This document shows positions 54,027 to 61,850 of a DNA stretch of 64,000 bases, piece after piece. The notes under the pieces were generated by a model, which did not search any database, was not told the origin of the DNA, and worked only from the letters and a program-made list of their open reading frames with translations. The stretch lies in assembly GCA_963715825.1 (NCBI GenBank), contig CAVQSI010000016.1, positions 1-64,000 of the forward strand. Reading direction: 5' to 3'. Position 1 is the stretch's first letter. Each line of letters begins with the position of its first letter. Made by a program: the position numbers and the translations under genes. This DNA comes from Sva-07 sp963715825. Its GTDB lineage: Bacteria > Actinomycetota > Acidimicrobiia > Acidimicrobiales > Ilumatobacteraceae.

Positions 54027-54459
54027 GGAGCACCGTCACGGTGAGCGCGCCGTTGGGCGCCTCGTAGGTGATGGTCGCGCCGGCCTCGGCGCCCTCGAGC
54101 GCCCCGCCGAGCGGTGACGAGGCGCTGATGACGTCGGCGCCGTCGACCTGCTCCTCCATGTTGCCGATCACGTATCGCTCGGCGTCGTCTTCGTCGTCGC
54201 CGTCGTACACGACGGTGTACACCATCGAACCGTCGACGATCTCGGCGTTCTCGAGGAGGTGTTCCAGCTGGCGGATCCGGCCCTCCATGTGGCCCTGCTC
54301 GTCCTTGGCGGCGTGATAGCCGGCGTTCTCCTTGAGGTCGCCTTCTTCACGAGCGAGTTCGATCTTGTTGGCGACCTCGATGCGGCCGCGTGTGGTCAGA
54401 TCCTCGAACTCGGCCTTGAGCCGTTCGTATGCCGATGCGGACAACTGCACTGCTGCCAT
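54010..54459 (-). CDS. greA: transcript cleavage factor GreA
   Basis: A 149-residue GreA. The N-terminal coiled coil has REEGDLKENAGYHAAKDEQG with the acidic tip that enters the RNA polymerase channel. A C-terminal FKBP-like domain follows (ADVISASSPLGGALEGAEAG). TATCCT nine bases before the ATG fits a short leader. It rescues backtracked RNA polymerase. Confidence 0.94.
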   Translation of the reverse strand: MAAVQLSASAYERLKAEFEDLTTRGRIEVANKIELAREEGDLKENAGYHAAKDEQGHMEGRIRQLEHLLENAEIVDGSMVYTVVYDGDDEDDAERYVIGNMEEQVDGADVISASSPLGGALEGAEAGATITYEAPNGALTVTVLRVERL

Positions 54460-54536
54460 GGTGTCGGCAGGATACCGGCCGTTGCTCGCGGCGCCCTGGG
54501 ACCGCGGCCGGGTGCAGCTCTAGGCTCGCAACCCAT

Positions 54537-55529
54537 ATGACACACAACATCGCAGTGATCGGCGGCGACGGCATCGGCCCAGAGGTGACCGCCGAGGCCG
54601 TCAAGGTCGTCCGTGCCGCCGGTGTCGACATCGCCACCACCGAGTTCGACCTCGGTGGTCAGCGCTACCTGCGCGACGGCGAGATCCTCTCCGACGCCAC
54701 ACTCGACGAGCTGCGGGCGTTCGACTGCATCCTGCTCGGCGCGGTCGGCACGCCGGAGGTTCCTCCCGGGGTGATCGAACGCGGCCTGCTGCTCAAGATG
54801 CGTTTCGACCTCGATCTGTACATCAACCAGCGCCCGTTTCTCGGCACCGCGCCCGGCGGGGACACGCCGCACGACTTCGTCGTGATCCGTGAGAACACCG
54901 AGGGTCCCTATGTCGGCGAAGGTGGTGCGCTGCGTGTCGGTACGCCGAACGAGGTGGCCACGCAGGGTTCCGTGAACACTCGCCTCGGCGTCGAGCGCTG
55001 CATCCGATACGCCTTCGAACTCGCCGACAGTCGGCCCCGCAAGCACCTCACGTTGGTCCACAAGACCAACGTGCTCACGTTCGCCGGCGGCCTCTGGGAG
55101 CGCACGTTCCACGAGGTGGCCGCCGAGTACCCCGACGTCGCCACCGCCTACAACCACGTCGACGCGGCCTGCATCTTCTTCGTGCAGGACCCGCACCGCT
55201 ACGACGTGATCGTCACCGACAATCTCTTCGGTGACATCCTCACCGACCTCGGCGGCGCCGTGTCCGGCGGTATCGGGCTGGCCTCGTCGGCCAACCTCAA
55301 CCCCGCCCGCACCGGCCCGTCGATGTTCGAGCCGGTCCACGGTTCCGCGCCCGACATCGTCGGGCAGAACAAGGCCAACCCGACGGCCGCGATCCTGAGC
55401 GCAGCGCTGATGCTCGACTTCCTCGGCGAGGGCGACGCAGCCGATCGGATCCGTGCGGCGTGCTCCGAGCCTGTCACCGGGAGCACCACCGACATCGGTG
55501 ACGCCATCGCCGCCCGCGTGGGAAACTGA
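54537..55529 (+). CDS. leuB: 3-isopropylmalate dehydrogenase
   Basis: Oxidative decarboxylation step of leucine synthesis, 330 residues, the short actinobacterial form. Motifs: IAVIGGDGIGPEVTAEAVKV, RENTEGPYVGEGGA, VHKTNVL and the NAD/metal block VTDNLFGDILTDLGGAVSGG, with EPVHGSAPDIVGQNKANP. It may also serve the C5 reaction after citramalate. TAGGCT lies about ten bases before the ATG, and ilvE follows after three bases. Confidence 0.95.
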   Translation: MTHNIAVIGGDGIGPEVTAEAVKVVRAAGVDIATTEFDLGGQRYLRDGEILSDATLDELRAFDCILLGAVGTPEVPPGVIERGLLLKMRFDLDLYINQRPFLGTAPGGDTPHDFVVIRENTEGPYVGEGGALRVGTPNEVATQGSVNTRLGVERCIRYAFELADSRPRKHLTLVHKTNVLTFAGGLWERTFHEVAAEYPDVATAYNHVDAACIFFVQDPHRYDVIVTDNLFGDILTDLGGAVSGGIGLASSANLNPARTGPSMFEPVHGSAPDIVGQNKANPTAAILSAALMLDFLGEGDAADRIRAACSEPVTGSTTDIGDAIAARVGN

Positions 55530-55532
55530 GGC

Positions 55533-56450
55533 ATGCCCATCACACCGACCCCGAAGATCTGGATGAACGGCGAGCTCGTCGACTGGGACAAGGCCCAGGT
55601 CCACGTGCTCACCCACACGCTGCACTACGGCACCGGAGTGTTCGAGGGCATCCGGGCCTACGAGACCGCCGACGGCCCTGCGGTGTTCCGCCTCACCGAG
55701 CACATCGAGCGCCTGTTCAGCTCAGCGCAGATCATGGGTATGGAGATCCCGTACACCGTCGACGAACTGGTTGCGGCCACCAAGGAGACGGTGGCGTCGA
55801 CCGGTCTCGACTCGTGCTACATCCGCCCGATCGCGTACTTCGGCTACGGCGAGATGGGGCTCAACACGTTGCCGTGCACGGTCGACGTGTCGATCGCGTG
55901 CTGGCCGTGGGGCGCCTACCTCGGTGACGACGCGGTCGAGAAGGGCGTGCGGATGAAGATCTCGTCGTGGACGCGCCACGACCACAACACGATGCCGCCC
56001 GCGTCGAAGACCACCGGCAACTACGTGAACTCGTCGCTGGCGAAGGTCGAGGCGCTCAAGGCGGGCTACGACGAGGCGATCATGCTCGCCCCCAACGGTC
56101 TGGTCGCCGAGTGCACCGGCGAGAACATCTTCGTGGCCCGCCACGGCAAGTTGTTGACGCCGCCGCTGTCGGCGGGAGCGCTCGAGGGCATCACGCAGAA
56201 CTCGGTGTCGACCATCGCTGCCGACCTCGGCTTCGAGGTGGTCGTCGACAACCTCGCCCGCAGCGACCTGTACATCGCCGAGGAAGCGTTCGTGTGCGGA
56301 ACCGCCGCCGAGGTCAGCTCGATCAACTCGGTCGATGATCGCGAACTCCCGTGCCCCGGCCCGATGACCTCCGCGATCGCGCACGTCTATCACGAGGCCA
56401 TCCGCGGCAAGGACCCCCGCTACGCCCACTGGTGCGAACACGCCACCTGA
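55533..56450 (+). CDS. ilvE: branched-chain amino acid aminotransferase
   Basis: PLP enzyme giving Leu, Ile and Val from keto acids, 305 residues, fold IV. Motifs: THTLHYGTGVFEGIRAYET, YIRPIAYFGYGEMGLN and the PLP lysine region ASKTTGNYVNSSLAKVEAL, then ECTGENIFV and LEGITQNSVSTIA. Cotranscribed with leuB, with a 3-base gap. Confidence 0.95.
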   Translation: MPITPTPKIWMNGELVDWDKAQVHVLTHTLHYGTGVFEGIRAYETADGPAVFRLTEHIERLFSSAQIMGMEIPYTVDELVAATKETVASTGLDSCYIRPIAYFGYGEMGLNTLPCTVDVSIACWPWGAYLGDDAVEKGVRMKISSWTRHDHNTMPPASKTTGNYVNSSLAKVEALKAGYDEAIMLAPNGLVAECTGENIFVARHGKLLTPPLSAGALEGITQNSVSTIAADLGFEVVVDNLARSDLYIAEEAFVCGTAAEVSSINSVDDRELPCPGPMTSAIAHVYHEAIRGKDPRYAHWCEHAT

Positions 56451-56484
56451 CCCCCGCCATCCCATCCCACCGAACCCCTCATCT

Positions 56485-56538
56485 CCCGAAAAATCCCGCT
56501 GACGTTGCGCTGAGCGCAACGCGAGCGCGCCATTTCGG
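56485..56538. repeat. intergenic palindrome family C, copy C2
   Basis: CCCGAAAAATCCCGCTGACG, then TTGCGCTGAGCGCAA (a perfect 7-bp-arm hairpin), then CGCGAGCGCGCCATTTCGG. It follows ilvE and precedes the LLM oxidoreductase. Its outer arms CCGAAA/TTTCGG and inner GCGC also pair. Confidence 0.85.
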
Positions 56539-56589
56539 CTGCTGGTCGGCGTGATCGACGAAGAATGCGAGCTGAAGTACGGTCGACGG

Positions 56590-57547
56590 ATGGGGATGAA
56601 CGTCGGGATGTGCTTCGATCGATCGCTGCCCGCCCCGTTCGTGGTCGAGGTGGCCGAAGGCGCTCGAGGCGGCGGGTGTCGATCAGCTCTGGGTGATCGA
56701 GGACTGCTTCTACACCGCCGGGATCAGCCTTGCTGCGACCGCACTGGCACGAACCGAGACCTTGACGGTCGGGATCGGCATCCTTCCGGCGGTCGCCCGT
56801 AATCCGGCGATCACGGCGATGGAGATCGCCACGTTGGCGCAGCTCGCGCCGGGTCGTCTGCTCGCAGGCATCGGGCACGGGGTGCAGGAGTGGATGGAAC
56901 AGATCGGAGCACGAACGTCGTCGCCGCTCACCACGCTCGGCGAGGCGATCACCATCGTGCGACGCCTCCTGCACGGCGAGACCGTGACGTTCGACGGATC
57001 CGAGTACACCATGCGCGAGGTCGCGCTCGACGCCCCGCCCGAGACGGTGCCGCCGGTGCTGGCCGGCGTGCAGAGCCCGAAGTCGTTGGCGCTCGCTGGG
57101 CGCGTCGCCGATGGCGTCGTGCTGGCCGAAGGTGCCGGCCCCACCTACGTTCGACGATCGATCGAGCACGCTGCGTCTCCCGATCCGTTCCGGGTCTCGG
57201 TGTTCACGGCACTCGCGATCGGCGACGACGCACGGGCGATGCGCACGGCGATGGCCCCGTTCGTCGCCGGCATCATCGACGGCTCGAACCCGGCACCGGA
57301 CGCCCACCCGCACATCGACGAGATCCGAGAACGTCATGCCGCGCGTGGCGTCGACGGCATCGCCGACATGCCGGCCGAGTGGTGGATCGAACTCGGAGCA
57401 ATCGGGACGTTCGACGACGCCGTCCGTCATGCCGAAGCGCTCGCCGCCGCGGGCGCAACCGACGTGACGTTCTTCCCCGGCTCCACGGTGGAGCTCGCCC
57501 GCGAGGACCTCGACCACGTCACCCGCCTCGCCGCCGCCCTCCACTGA
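56590..57547 (+). pseudogene. LLM class flavin-dependent oxidoreductase, one frameshift
   Basis: Luciferase-like monooxygenase-fold protein. The first frame gives MGMNVGMCFDRSLPAPFVVE; the second resumes as LEAAGVDQLWVIEDCFYTAG and runs to the end (GIGILPAVARNPAITAMEIA, LLAGIGHGVQEWMEQIGA). One extra base near 56655 (in GCCGAAGGCG) explains the break; removing it gives about 318 residues. TACGGT six bases before the ATG supports the start. Many actinobacterial members use F420; the cofactor is not proven here. It is probably a functional gene with a sequencing insertion, but a true pseudogene is possible. Confidence 0.78.
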
Positions 57548-57588
57548 GCCGCCGCTCACGCTGCCCGACGCTCACGCTCCTCCAGCAT

Positions 57589-57643
57589 CCCGAAAAATCG
57601 CGCAGATGTTGCGCTCACCGCAACGAGCACGCGCCATTTCGGG
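57589..57643. repeat. intergenic palindrome family C, copy C3
   Basis: CCCGAAAAATCGCGCAGATG, TTGCGCTCACCGCAA, then CGAGCACGCGCCATTTCGGG. It matches C2 at most positions. It lies between the end of the LLM oxidoreductase gene and the terminator of the candidate RNA read from the other strand. Confidence 0.85.
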
Positions 57644-57661
57644 TGGAGGGGATGTCCGGGG

Positions 57662-58398
57662 TGGAAAACGAAAGCGCCCCGGTCGGCGCTGCGGGCTCTC
57701 GCCTGCGCGCCTTCCGGGGCTGCTCGGATGGACAGGTCCACCACTGGTCGAATGTCGGGCGTTAGCCTTCGTCTCGACCTGTTCACATCGCCCGTCTCGC
57801 CTTTCGGCGTGGCGGGCGATGCCGCGTTTCGGACTCGACACCGGTTTCCCGGCCTCGAACCCGAGGCACCGCTTCACGCTGACCCGGTTGCCCGAGCCCT
57901 CGGTCCTGGTGCCAATCGGAACCAACGTTGCTGAGTCCAGTTGGGGTGGCCCCAGTACCTTCGGCTCCTCAACCACGATTCCGTTGCCCGCACCCCACCC
58001 ACTCGTGCGCCGAAGCGCACCCGCAGGTGACGTACCACCTGCCGCCCGAAGGCGACAGATCACCCGACGCCCGAAAGCGCCGAGCGTGCCCGGTCGTCTC
58101 GCCGCACCGTTCGCCGGCTGCGGGTTGCCCCGTGCCCGTCGAACGCTCCAGCAGGTCTCCGTCTCCCACGTCCACCCGAGGGTGGCCGTCGGCCCGGTCT
58201 GACCCGACGCCCGCCCCGGTCTCCCGTGGCGATCGCCGACTCGTCGTTGCTCCCAGCCTCCCGAAGGAGCCCGGCAGCACGGTTCGAGGTGGCCGTGAAC
58301 ACTGTCCGTGTTCCGGTTCCGCTTTCGCCTCGTGAGCGGTGTGGGCTGGGCCGAAGCCCCCTCCTCACCGCCCCGGTCGGCGTGCGCTCTCCGGAACG
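57662..58398 (-). ncRNA. candidate large structured RNA, about 740 nt
   Basis: No reading frame here resembles a protein. Read on the minus strand it holds at least eight compact hairpins, several closed by very stable tetraloops: GGGC-TTCG-GCCC, CTCC-TTCG-GGAG, CGCC-TTCG-GGCG, GTGCGC-TTCG-GCGCAC and CGCC-GAAA-GGCG. It also has GAACAC...GTGTTC, GCAGGTG...CACCTGC, GCCTCG...CGAGGC and a 9-bp stem CATCGCCCG/CGGGCGATG (57786-57821). On the plus strand the same loops would be CGAA or TTTC, so the strand is set. A promoter lies upstream and an intrinsic terminator downstream. It lacks the conserved core of RNase P RNA and the CCA end and tag frame of tmRNA. Identity unknown. Confidence 0.7.
57664..57690 (-). 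terminator. intrinsic terminator of the candidate RNA
   Basis: On the minus strand AGCGCC-GACCGG-GGCGCT forms a perfect 6-bp stem, followed by TTCGTTTTCC. This is one of the few hairpin plus T-tract terminators in the window. Confidence 0.7.
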
Positions 58399-58404
58399 AG
58401 CATC

Positions 58405-58433
58405 AGTAAATACTCCGCATCACCCCAGGTCAA
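58405..58433 (-). promoter_or_regulatory. promoter of the candidate RNA
   Basis: TTGACC (58433-58428) is followed after 15 bases by TATTTA (58412-58407), or after 17 by TTTACT (58410-58405), inside the most AT-rich stretch of the neighbourhood. Transcription would begin near 58398. Confidence 0.65.
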
Positions 58434-58562
58434 GAGGTATTTTTGAATTCACAGGGTTATCCCCGAAACATTCTCGTTACCCCCAGGATTCCTGTCGTCG
58501 TCCACCCGTTGCCCACCGTTCATGCACAACGATGTACACAGAGACGGGGGTGCGCCGAGCGT
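58434..58562. other. AT-richer spacer upstream of the candidate RNA
   Basis: These 129 bases lie between the RNA promoter and the stop of the P450 gene. They contain GAATTCACAGGGTTATCCCC, with a GGGTTATCCC near-dyad, but no reading frame or known site that I can support. Confidence 0.4.
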
Positions 58563-59816
58563 TCACCGGCCGAGTGTGACCGGGAGGTGGGACAGGCCGC
58601 GGATGATCGGCGTCGGGCGGTACGTGGGCTCGCCCGCCAACCGCAGAGCGGGGTGCCGTTCCAGCAGGATCTGCCACGCCGTCGCCGCTTCGAGGCGGGC
58701 GAGCGACGCACCCAGGCAGTAGTGCGGCCCTGCCGCGAACGCCAGGTGCTCACGGGCGTTGCTGCGGGCAACATCGAACCGGTCGGGATCATCGAACACG
58801 GCGGGATCACGGTTCGCCCCAGCGAGCCCGAGCACCACCGTGGCGCCTCTCGGGACCACATCACCCTCGCCGAGGTCGATGGGCTCGACCGCTCGACGGA
58901 AGGTGAACATCACCGCACCCTCGAACCGGAGCGCCTCCTCGACGAGGTTCGGGATCCGAGCCTCCGGGTCGACGCCGACCGCGGCCAGTTGGTCGGGCGA
59001 GCGAAGCAGGTTCAAGGTGCCCGTCCCGATCAGGTTCACCGTCGTCTCGAACCCGGCGATCAGCAGCAGCGTGAGTGTCGACACGATCTCGTCGTCGCTC
59101 AGGCGGTCGTCGTCGTCGGCTGCGCGGGTGAGTGCGGTGACGAGATCGTCGGCGGGCCGTTGCCTCCGCTCTGCGACCACCGCCGACAGATACGCGCTGA
59201 GTTCGGCGTCGGCGAGGCGGATCTTGCGGGCCACCTCGAGCGAGCGGGTCCGGTCGAGCGCGGCCACCAGCACCTCCCCCCACGCGAAGAACCGGGCGCG
59301 CTCGGCCGCCGGCAGGCCGAGCAGATCGCAGATCACCGCCATGGGCAGGGGAGCGGCGTACTGCGTGATGAGGTCGATCGGTCGATCGGTCGGGCATGCA
59401 TCGAGGAGTTCCGAAGCGACCGATGAGATGCGCTCGCGATGGGCTGCGATCGCTTTGGGCGTGAACGCCAGCGAGACGAGCCGACGAAGTCGAGTGTGGT
59501 CGGGCGCATCCATGGCGATGAACGAGTCGTCGAGCGGTTGTGGATCCGTCGTGTCGCCTGTTCGTGAGCTGGCATGGGGATGGCGGAGCACCGCGCGACA
59601 CGCGTCGTGTGATGCCGTCACCCAGAGTCCGGTTCGGCTCCGAACCAGCCGGCCGTCGTCGCGTATCGACCGCATGATCGCGAACGGGTCGTCCAGGCCG
59701 GGCCGGTGGGTGTCGAGTTGCGCGAAACGGTCGCCCGCCCACGACAGTGCGTGGGACGCGGCGGAGGTCAGTTGGAGTACGAGGCCGGTGCGTGCGTCGT
59801 CGAGCAGGGTGGTCAT
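58563..59816 (-). CDS. cytochrome P450
   Basis: A 417-residue bacterial P450. The I-helix oxygen-binding motif is LLIAGFETTVNLIG, the ExxR pair lies in VEEALRFEGAVMFTFRRAVE and the haem-thiolate loop is FAAGPHYCLGASLARLE. All invariant residues are present. Its ATG overlaps the upstream MFS stop (ATGA), so both are controlled by the TetR operator beyond. The substrate may be the exported compound or an inducer; unknown. Confidence 0.95.
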   Translation of the reverse strand: MTTLLDDARTGLVLQLTSAASHALSWAGDRFAQLDTHRPGLDDPFAIMRSIRDDGRLVRSRTGLWVTASHDACRAVLRHPHASSRTGDTTDPQPLDDSFIAMDAPDHTRLRRLVSLAFTPKAIAAHRERISSVASELLDACPTDRPIDLITQYAAPLPMAVICDLLGLPAAERARFFAWGEVLVAALDRTRSLEVARKIRLADAELSAYLSAVVAERRQRPADDLVTALTRAADDDDRLSDDEIVSTLTLLLIAGFETTVNLIGTGTLNLLRSPDQLAAVGVDPEARIPNLVEEALRFEGAVMFTFRRAVEPIDLGEGDVVPRGATVVLGLAGANRDPAVFDDPDRFDVARSNAREHLAFAAGPHYCLGASLARLEAATAWQILLERHPALRLAGEPTYRPTPIIRGLSHLPVTLGR

Positions 59817-61090
59817 GTCGTTGTCCTTTCGGTGAGGATCCGTCCGGACCGGAATGGGTCCGGTCGTCCGGCGCGGTTTCGCGCGACCATGAGTGCGGCG
59901 CCGATCATGAGTGCGCCGGCGGTCGAGAACAGTGGAACGATGCCGGCGCTCACGAGCAGGCCGCTGAGGCCCTGCGACACGGGGTCGAGCGCGAAGAACG
60001 CGAACATCAGCAGGCTCGACATGCGCCCCTGCATTTCGAGTGGGGTGTGATTCTGGATCGCGGTCGTGGCGGCGACCCCGAGGTAGCCCGCGGCGACGCC
60101 GACCGGGAGCGCGATCGCGCAGGCGACCAACAGCGACGACGCGACTCCCAACATGCCGATGCCGATGCCGATGGCCCCGGTGGTCACTGCGAGCACGGCA
60201 CGGATGGAGGTCGGCTCGCGGGTGATCGCGGCGCCGCCGACGCCGACCAACGCACCCGCCCCGAAGGCTCCCAGCAGCACCCCGAGCGACTGGGCGCCGC
60301 CGAGTCGCTCGTGTGCGAGCAGTGCGCCGCCGACGCTGACGGGGCCGACGGTGCCGAGCGACAGCGCAGCCGCGACGATCAGGCAGAGTCGCACGTCGGT
60401 GGTCCGCCACGCGAACCGCAGTGCGTCCGTGACGGCCGCGCCGATCGACGGCCTGCCCGTCGGGCCGGGGCGCCGGGAGCCGGTCCGCAGCAGCGCGAGC
60501 GCAACGAGGCCCAGCCCGAAGCATGCGCCGATCACCGCCAGCGTGGTGACCTCGCCGTCGCGTGCGATCAGCACACCCGCCATCACGGGTCCGGCGATCT
60601 GGGTGAGCTGATCACAGATCTGGATGAGCGCGTTCGCCCGACTCCGCCGTTCGGGCGCGACGATCTGCGGGATCAGCGCTCCGACGGCGGGGTGGAAGAA
60701 GGCGTCGGTGGCACCGAACAACCCGGCGAGCACCGCCAGCTGCCAGATCGGGGGACCACCGCCCGCGAAGAACAGCGCGCCGAGGCCGACCAGCGCGGCC
60801 ATGGCGGCGGTCGCCACGCGCAGCACGACGACCGGCCGATACCGGTCGGTGACCGCGCCACCGACGAGCATCAGCACCGCTCGCGGGATGGCCCCGATCA
60901 TCAGCACGAACCCGATCGTCGCTCCGGACTCCCCGCGCTCGACCAGCAGCCAGGTCAGTGCCACGAACCACGCCTGCCCGCCGAGCAGTACGGCGAATTC
61001 GGCGGCGGCGAGCGGAAGCATCCGACGCCGCTCCGCCGAGCGTGTCTCGCTCGTGGGTGGTGCCGGCGGGCGATCCTCGATCTTGGTCAC
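59813..61090 (-). CDS. MFS transporter
   Basis: A 425-residue twelve-helix transporter of the major facilitator superfamily (drug-exporter type). TDRYRP lies in the first cytoplasmic loop, with LAGLFGATDAFFHPAVGALI and APERRSRANALIQICDQL in the middle. The GTG start lies inside the first TetR palindrome, six bases after a TATGTT -10 box, so the message is leaderless and repression would block initiation directly. It heads an operon with the P450. Confidence 0.9.
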   Translation of the reverse strand: MTKIEDRPPAPPTSETRSAERRRMLPLAAAEFAVLLGGQAWFVALTWLLVERGESGATIGFVLMIGAIPRAVLMLVGGAVTDRYRPVVVLRVATAAMAALVGLGALFFAGGGPPIWQLAVLAGLFGATDAFFHPAVGALIPQIVAPERRSRANALIQICDQLTQIAGPVMAGVLIARDGEVTTLAVIGACFGLGLVALALLRTGSRRPGPTGRPSIGAAVTDALRFAWRTTDVRLCLIVAAALSLGTVGPVSVGGALLAHERLGGAQSLGVLLGAFGAGALVGVGGAAITREPTSIRAVLAVTTGAIGIGIGMLGVASSLLVACAIALPVGVAAGYLGVAATTAIQNHTPLEMQGRMSSLLMFAFFALDPVSQGLSGLLVSAGIVPLFSTAGALMIGAALMVARNRAGRPDPFRSGRILTERTTT

Positions 61091-61140
61091 GTGACCAACA
61101 TAGCCCAGTGTTGGTCACGTGACAAGGTCGTGTGACCAAC
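61083..61140. promoter_or_regulatory. TetR operators and MFS-P450 promoter
   Basis: TTGGTCACGTGACCAA (61083-61098) is a perfect 16-bp palindrome. TTGGTCACGTGACAA follows at 61111-61125, and a half site TGTGACCAAC at 61131-61140. The minus-strand promoter TTGTCA (61125-61120), 17-base spacer, TATGTT (61102-61097) is embedded in both palindromes. Bound repressor would cover the -35, the -10 and the start codon. Confidence 0.8.
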
Positions 61141-61163
61141 ATCTCGGGTACACTCGTGTGGCG

Positions 61164-61775
61164 ATGGCCTACATGTCCCAGGACGATCGACGCCGCCAGC
61201 TGATCGACGCGGCCGTACGCGTGTTGCAACGCGATGGACTGCACCACGTCACGACTCGGGCGATCGCGACCGAGGCCGGCGCACCGCTGGCGAGCATCCA
61301 CTACACGTTCGGGTCCAAGCAGGACGTCGTGCGGGCGGCCTACGAGCAGGTCGTCACTGATCTGCTCGCCGAGATCGAGCGCGCCATCACGCCAGGTGCG
61401 GGACTCTCGGCCGCTGTCGAGGACGTCTGTGCCGCCATCGGAGTGATGCTCGACGACGACCGGTTCGCGATCGTCATGGGGGACTTGACGCCGGCCGACG
61501 ACCCGTGGACCCGCGAGCAGAGCGAGCGGTGGTCGCGTTTCGCCGAGGTGGTGCTCAGACGCCAGGCGATCGCAGCCGGCGAACCGGAACCCCCGATGGG
61601 ATTCGAGCGCGCAGGTCGCCTGCTCGTGGCAGGAATCGACGGCCTGATCCTCCAGTTCGAACTCCACGGTGACGCGGCGACCACCCGCGCCGACCTCGTC
61701 GAACTCGGCTCGATCGTCGGCGCAGCGCTGGCCGATCCGCACCGGTCGACGTCGTGGAGATCCGATCGGAGTTGA
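61164..61775 (+). CDS. TetR family regulator
   Basis: A 203-residue repressor: RRRQLIDAAVRVLQRDGLHH then TTRAIATEAGAPLASIHYTFGSKQDVV is the DNA-binding domain. The C-terminal half is ligand binding. TACACT lies nine bases before the ATG. Divergent from the MFS-P450 operon, with repeated GGTCACGTGACC-type sites between, it most likely represses both directions until an inducer, perhaps the MFS substrate, binds. Confidence 0.93.
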   Translation: MAYMSQDDRRRQLIDAAVRVLQRDGLHHVTTRAIATEAGAPLASIHYTFGSKQDVVRAAYEQVVTDLLAEIERAITPGAGLSAAVEDVCAAIGVMLDDDRFAIVMGDLTPADDPWTREQSERWSRFAEVVLRRQAIAAGEPEPPMGFERAGRLLVAGIDGLILQFELHGDAATTRADLVELGSIVGAALADPHRSTSWRSDRS

Positions 61776-61800
61776 TAACCGGCTGCGGCCGAGGTTCAAT
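61772..61800 (+). promoter_or_regulatory. candidate promoter of the cimA leader
   Basis: TTGATA (61772-61777), a 17-base spacer and TTCAAT (61795-61800) precede the leader peptide ATG by eight bases. The -10 box is weak, but spacing is ideal. Confidence 0.45.
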
Positions 61801-61808
61801 GGTGCGCG

Positions 61809-61850
61809 ATGACGAACGATTCTGTTGCCGCCATCATCATCATTCTGTAG
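61809..61850 (+). CDS. cimA leader peptide rich in isoleucine
   Basis: Thirteen residues, MTNDSVAAIIIIL, with four consecutive Ile codons (ATC ATC ATC ATT) followed by Leu and preceded by Val. The stop is followed at once by two hairpins ending in a T-rich stretch, upstream of the first enzyme of citramalate-based isoleucine synthesis. Codon content, position and the downstream RNA structures together mark an attenuation leader. Confidence 0.82.
   Translation: MTNDSVAAIIIIL

Noticed and set aside
57852..57867. Possible tRNA T-arm (GGTTCGAGGC on the minus strand)
   Set aside because: It is a simple GCCTCG/CGAGGC hairpin. No acceptor stem, anticodon arm or CCA region can be built around it.
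57572..58368. Open frames on both strands across the candidate RNA (for example 57606-58202 plus, 57572-58063 minus)
   Set aside because: They overlap one another, have no recognisable motif, run through hairpin arms and the terminator, and lack a ribosome site or -10 box at the start.
57662..58398. RNase P RNA or tmRNA as identity of the structured region
   Set aside because: The RNase P core segments near GAGGAAAGTCC and ACAGAAACC are absent on both strands. There is no tRNA-like CCA end or tag reading frame.
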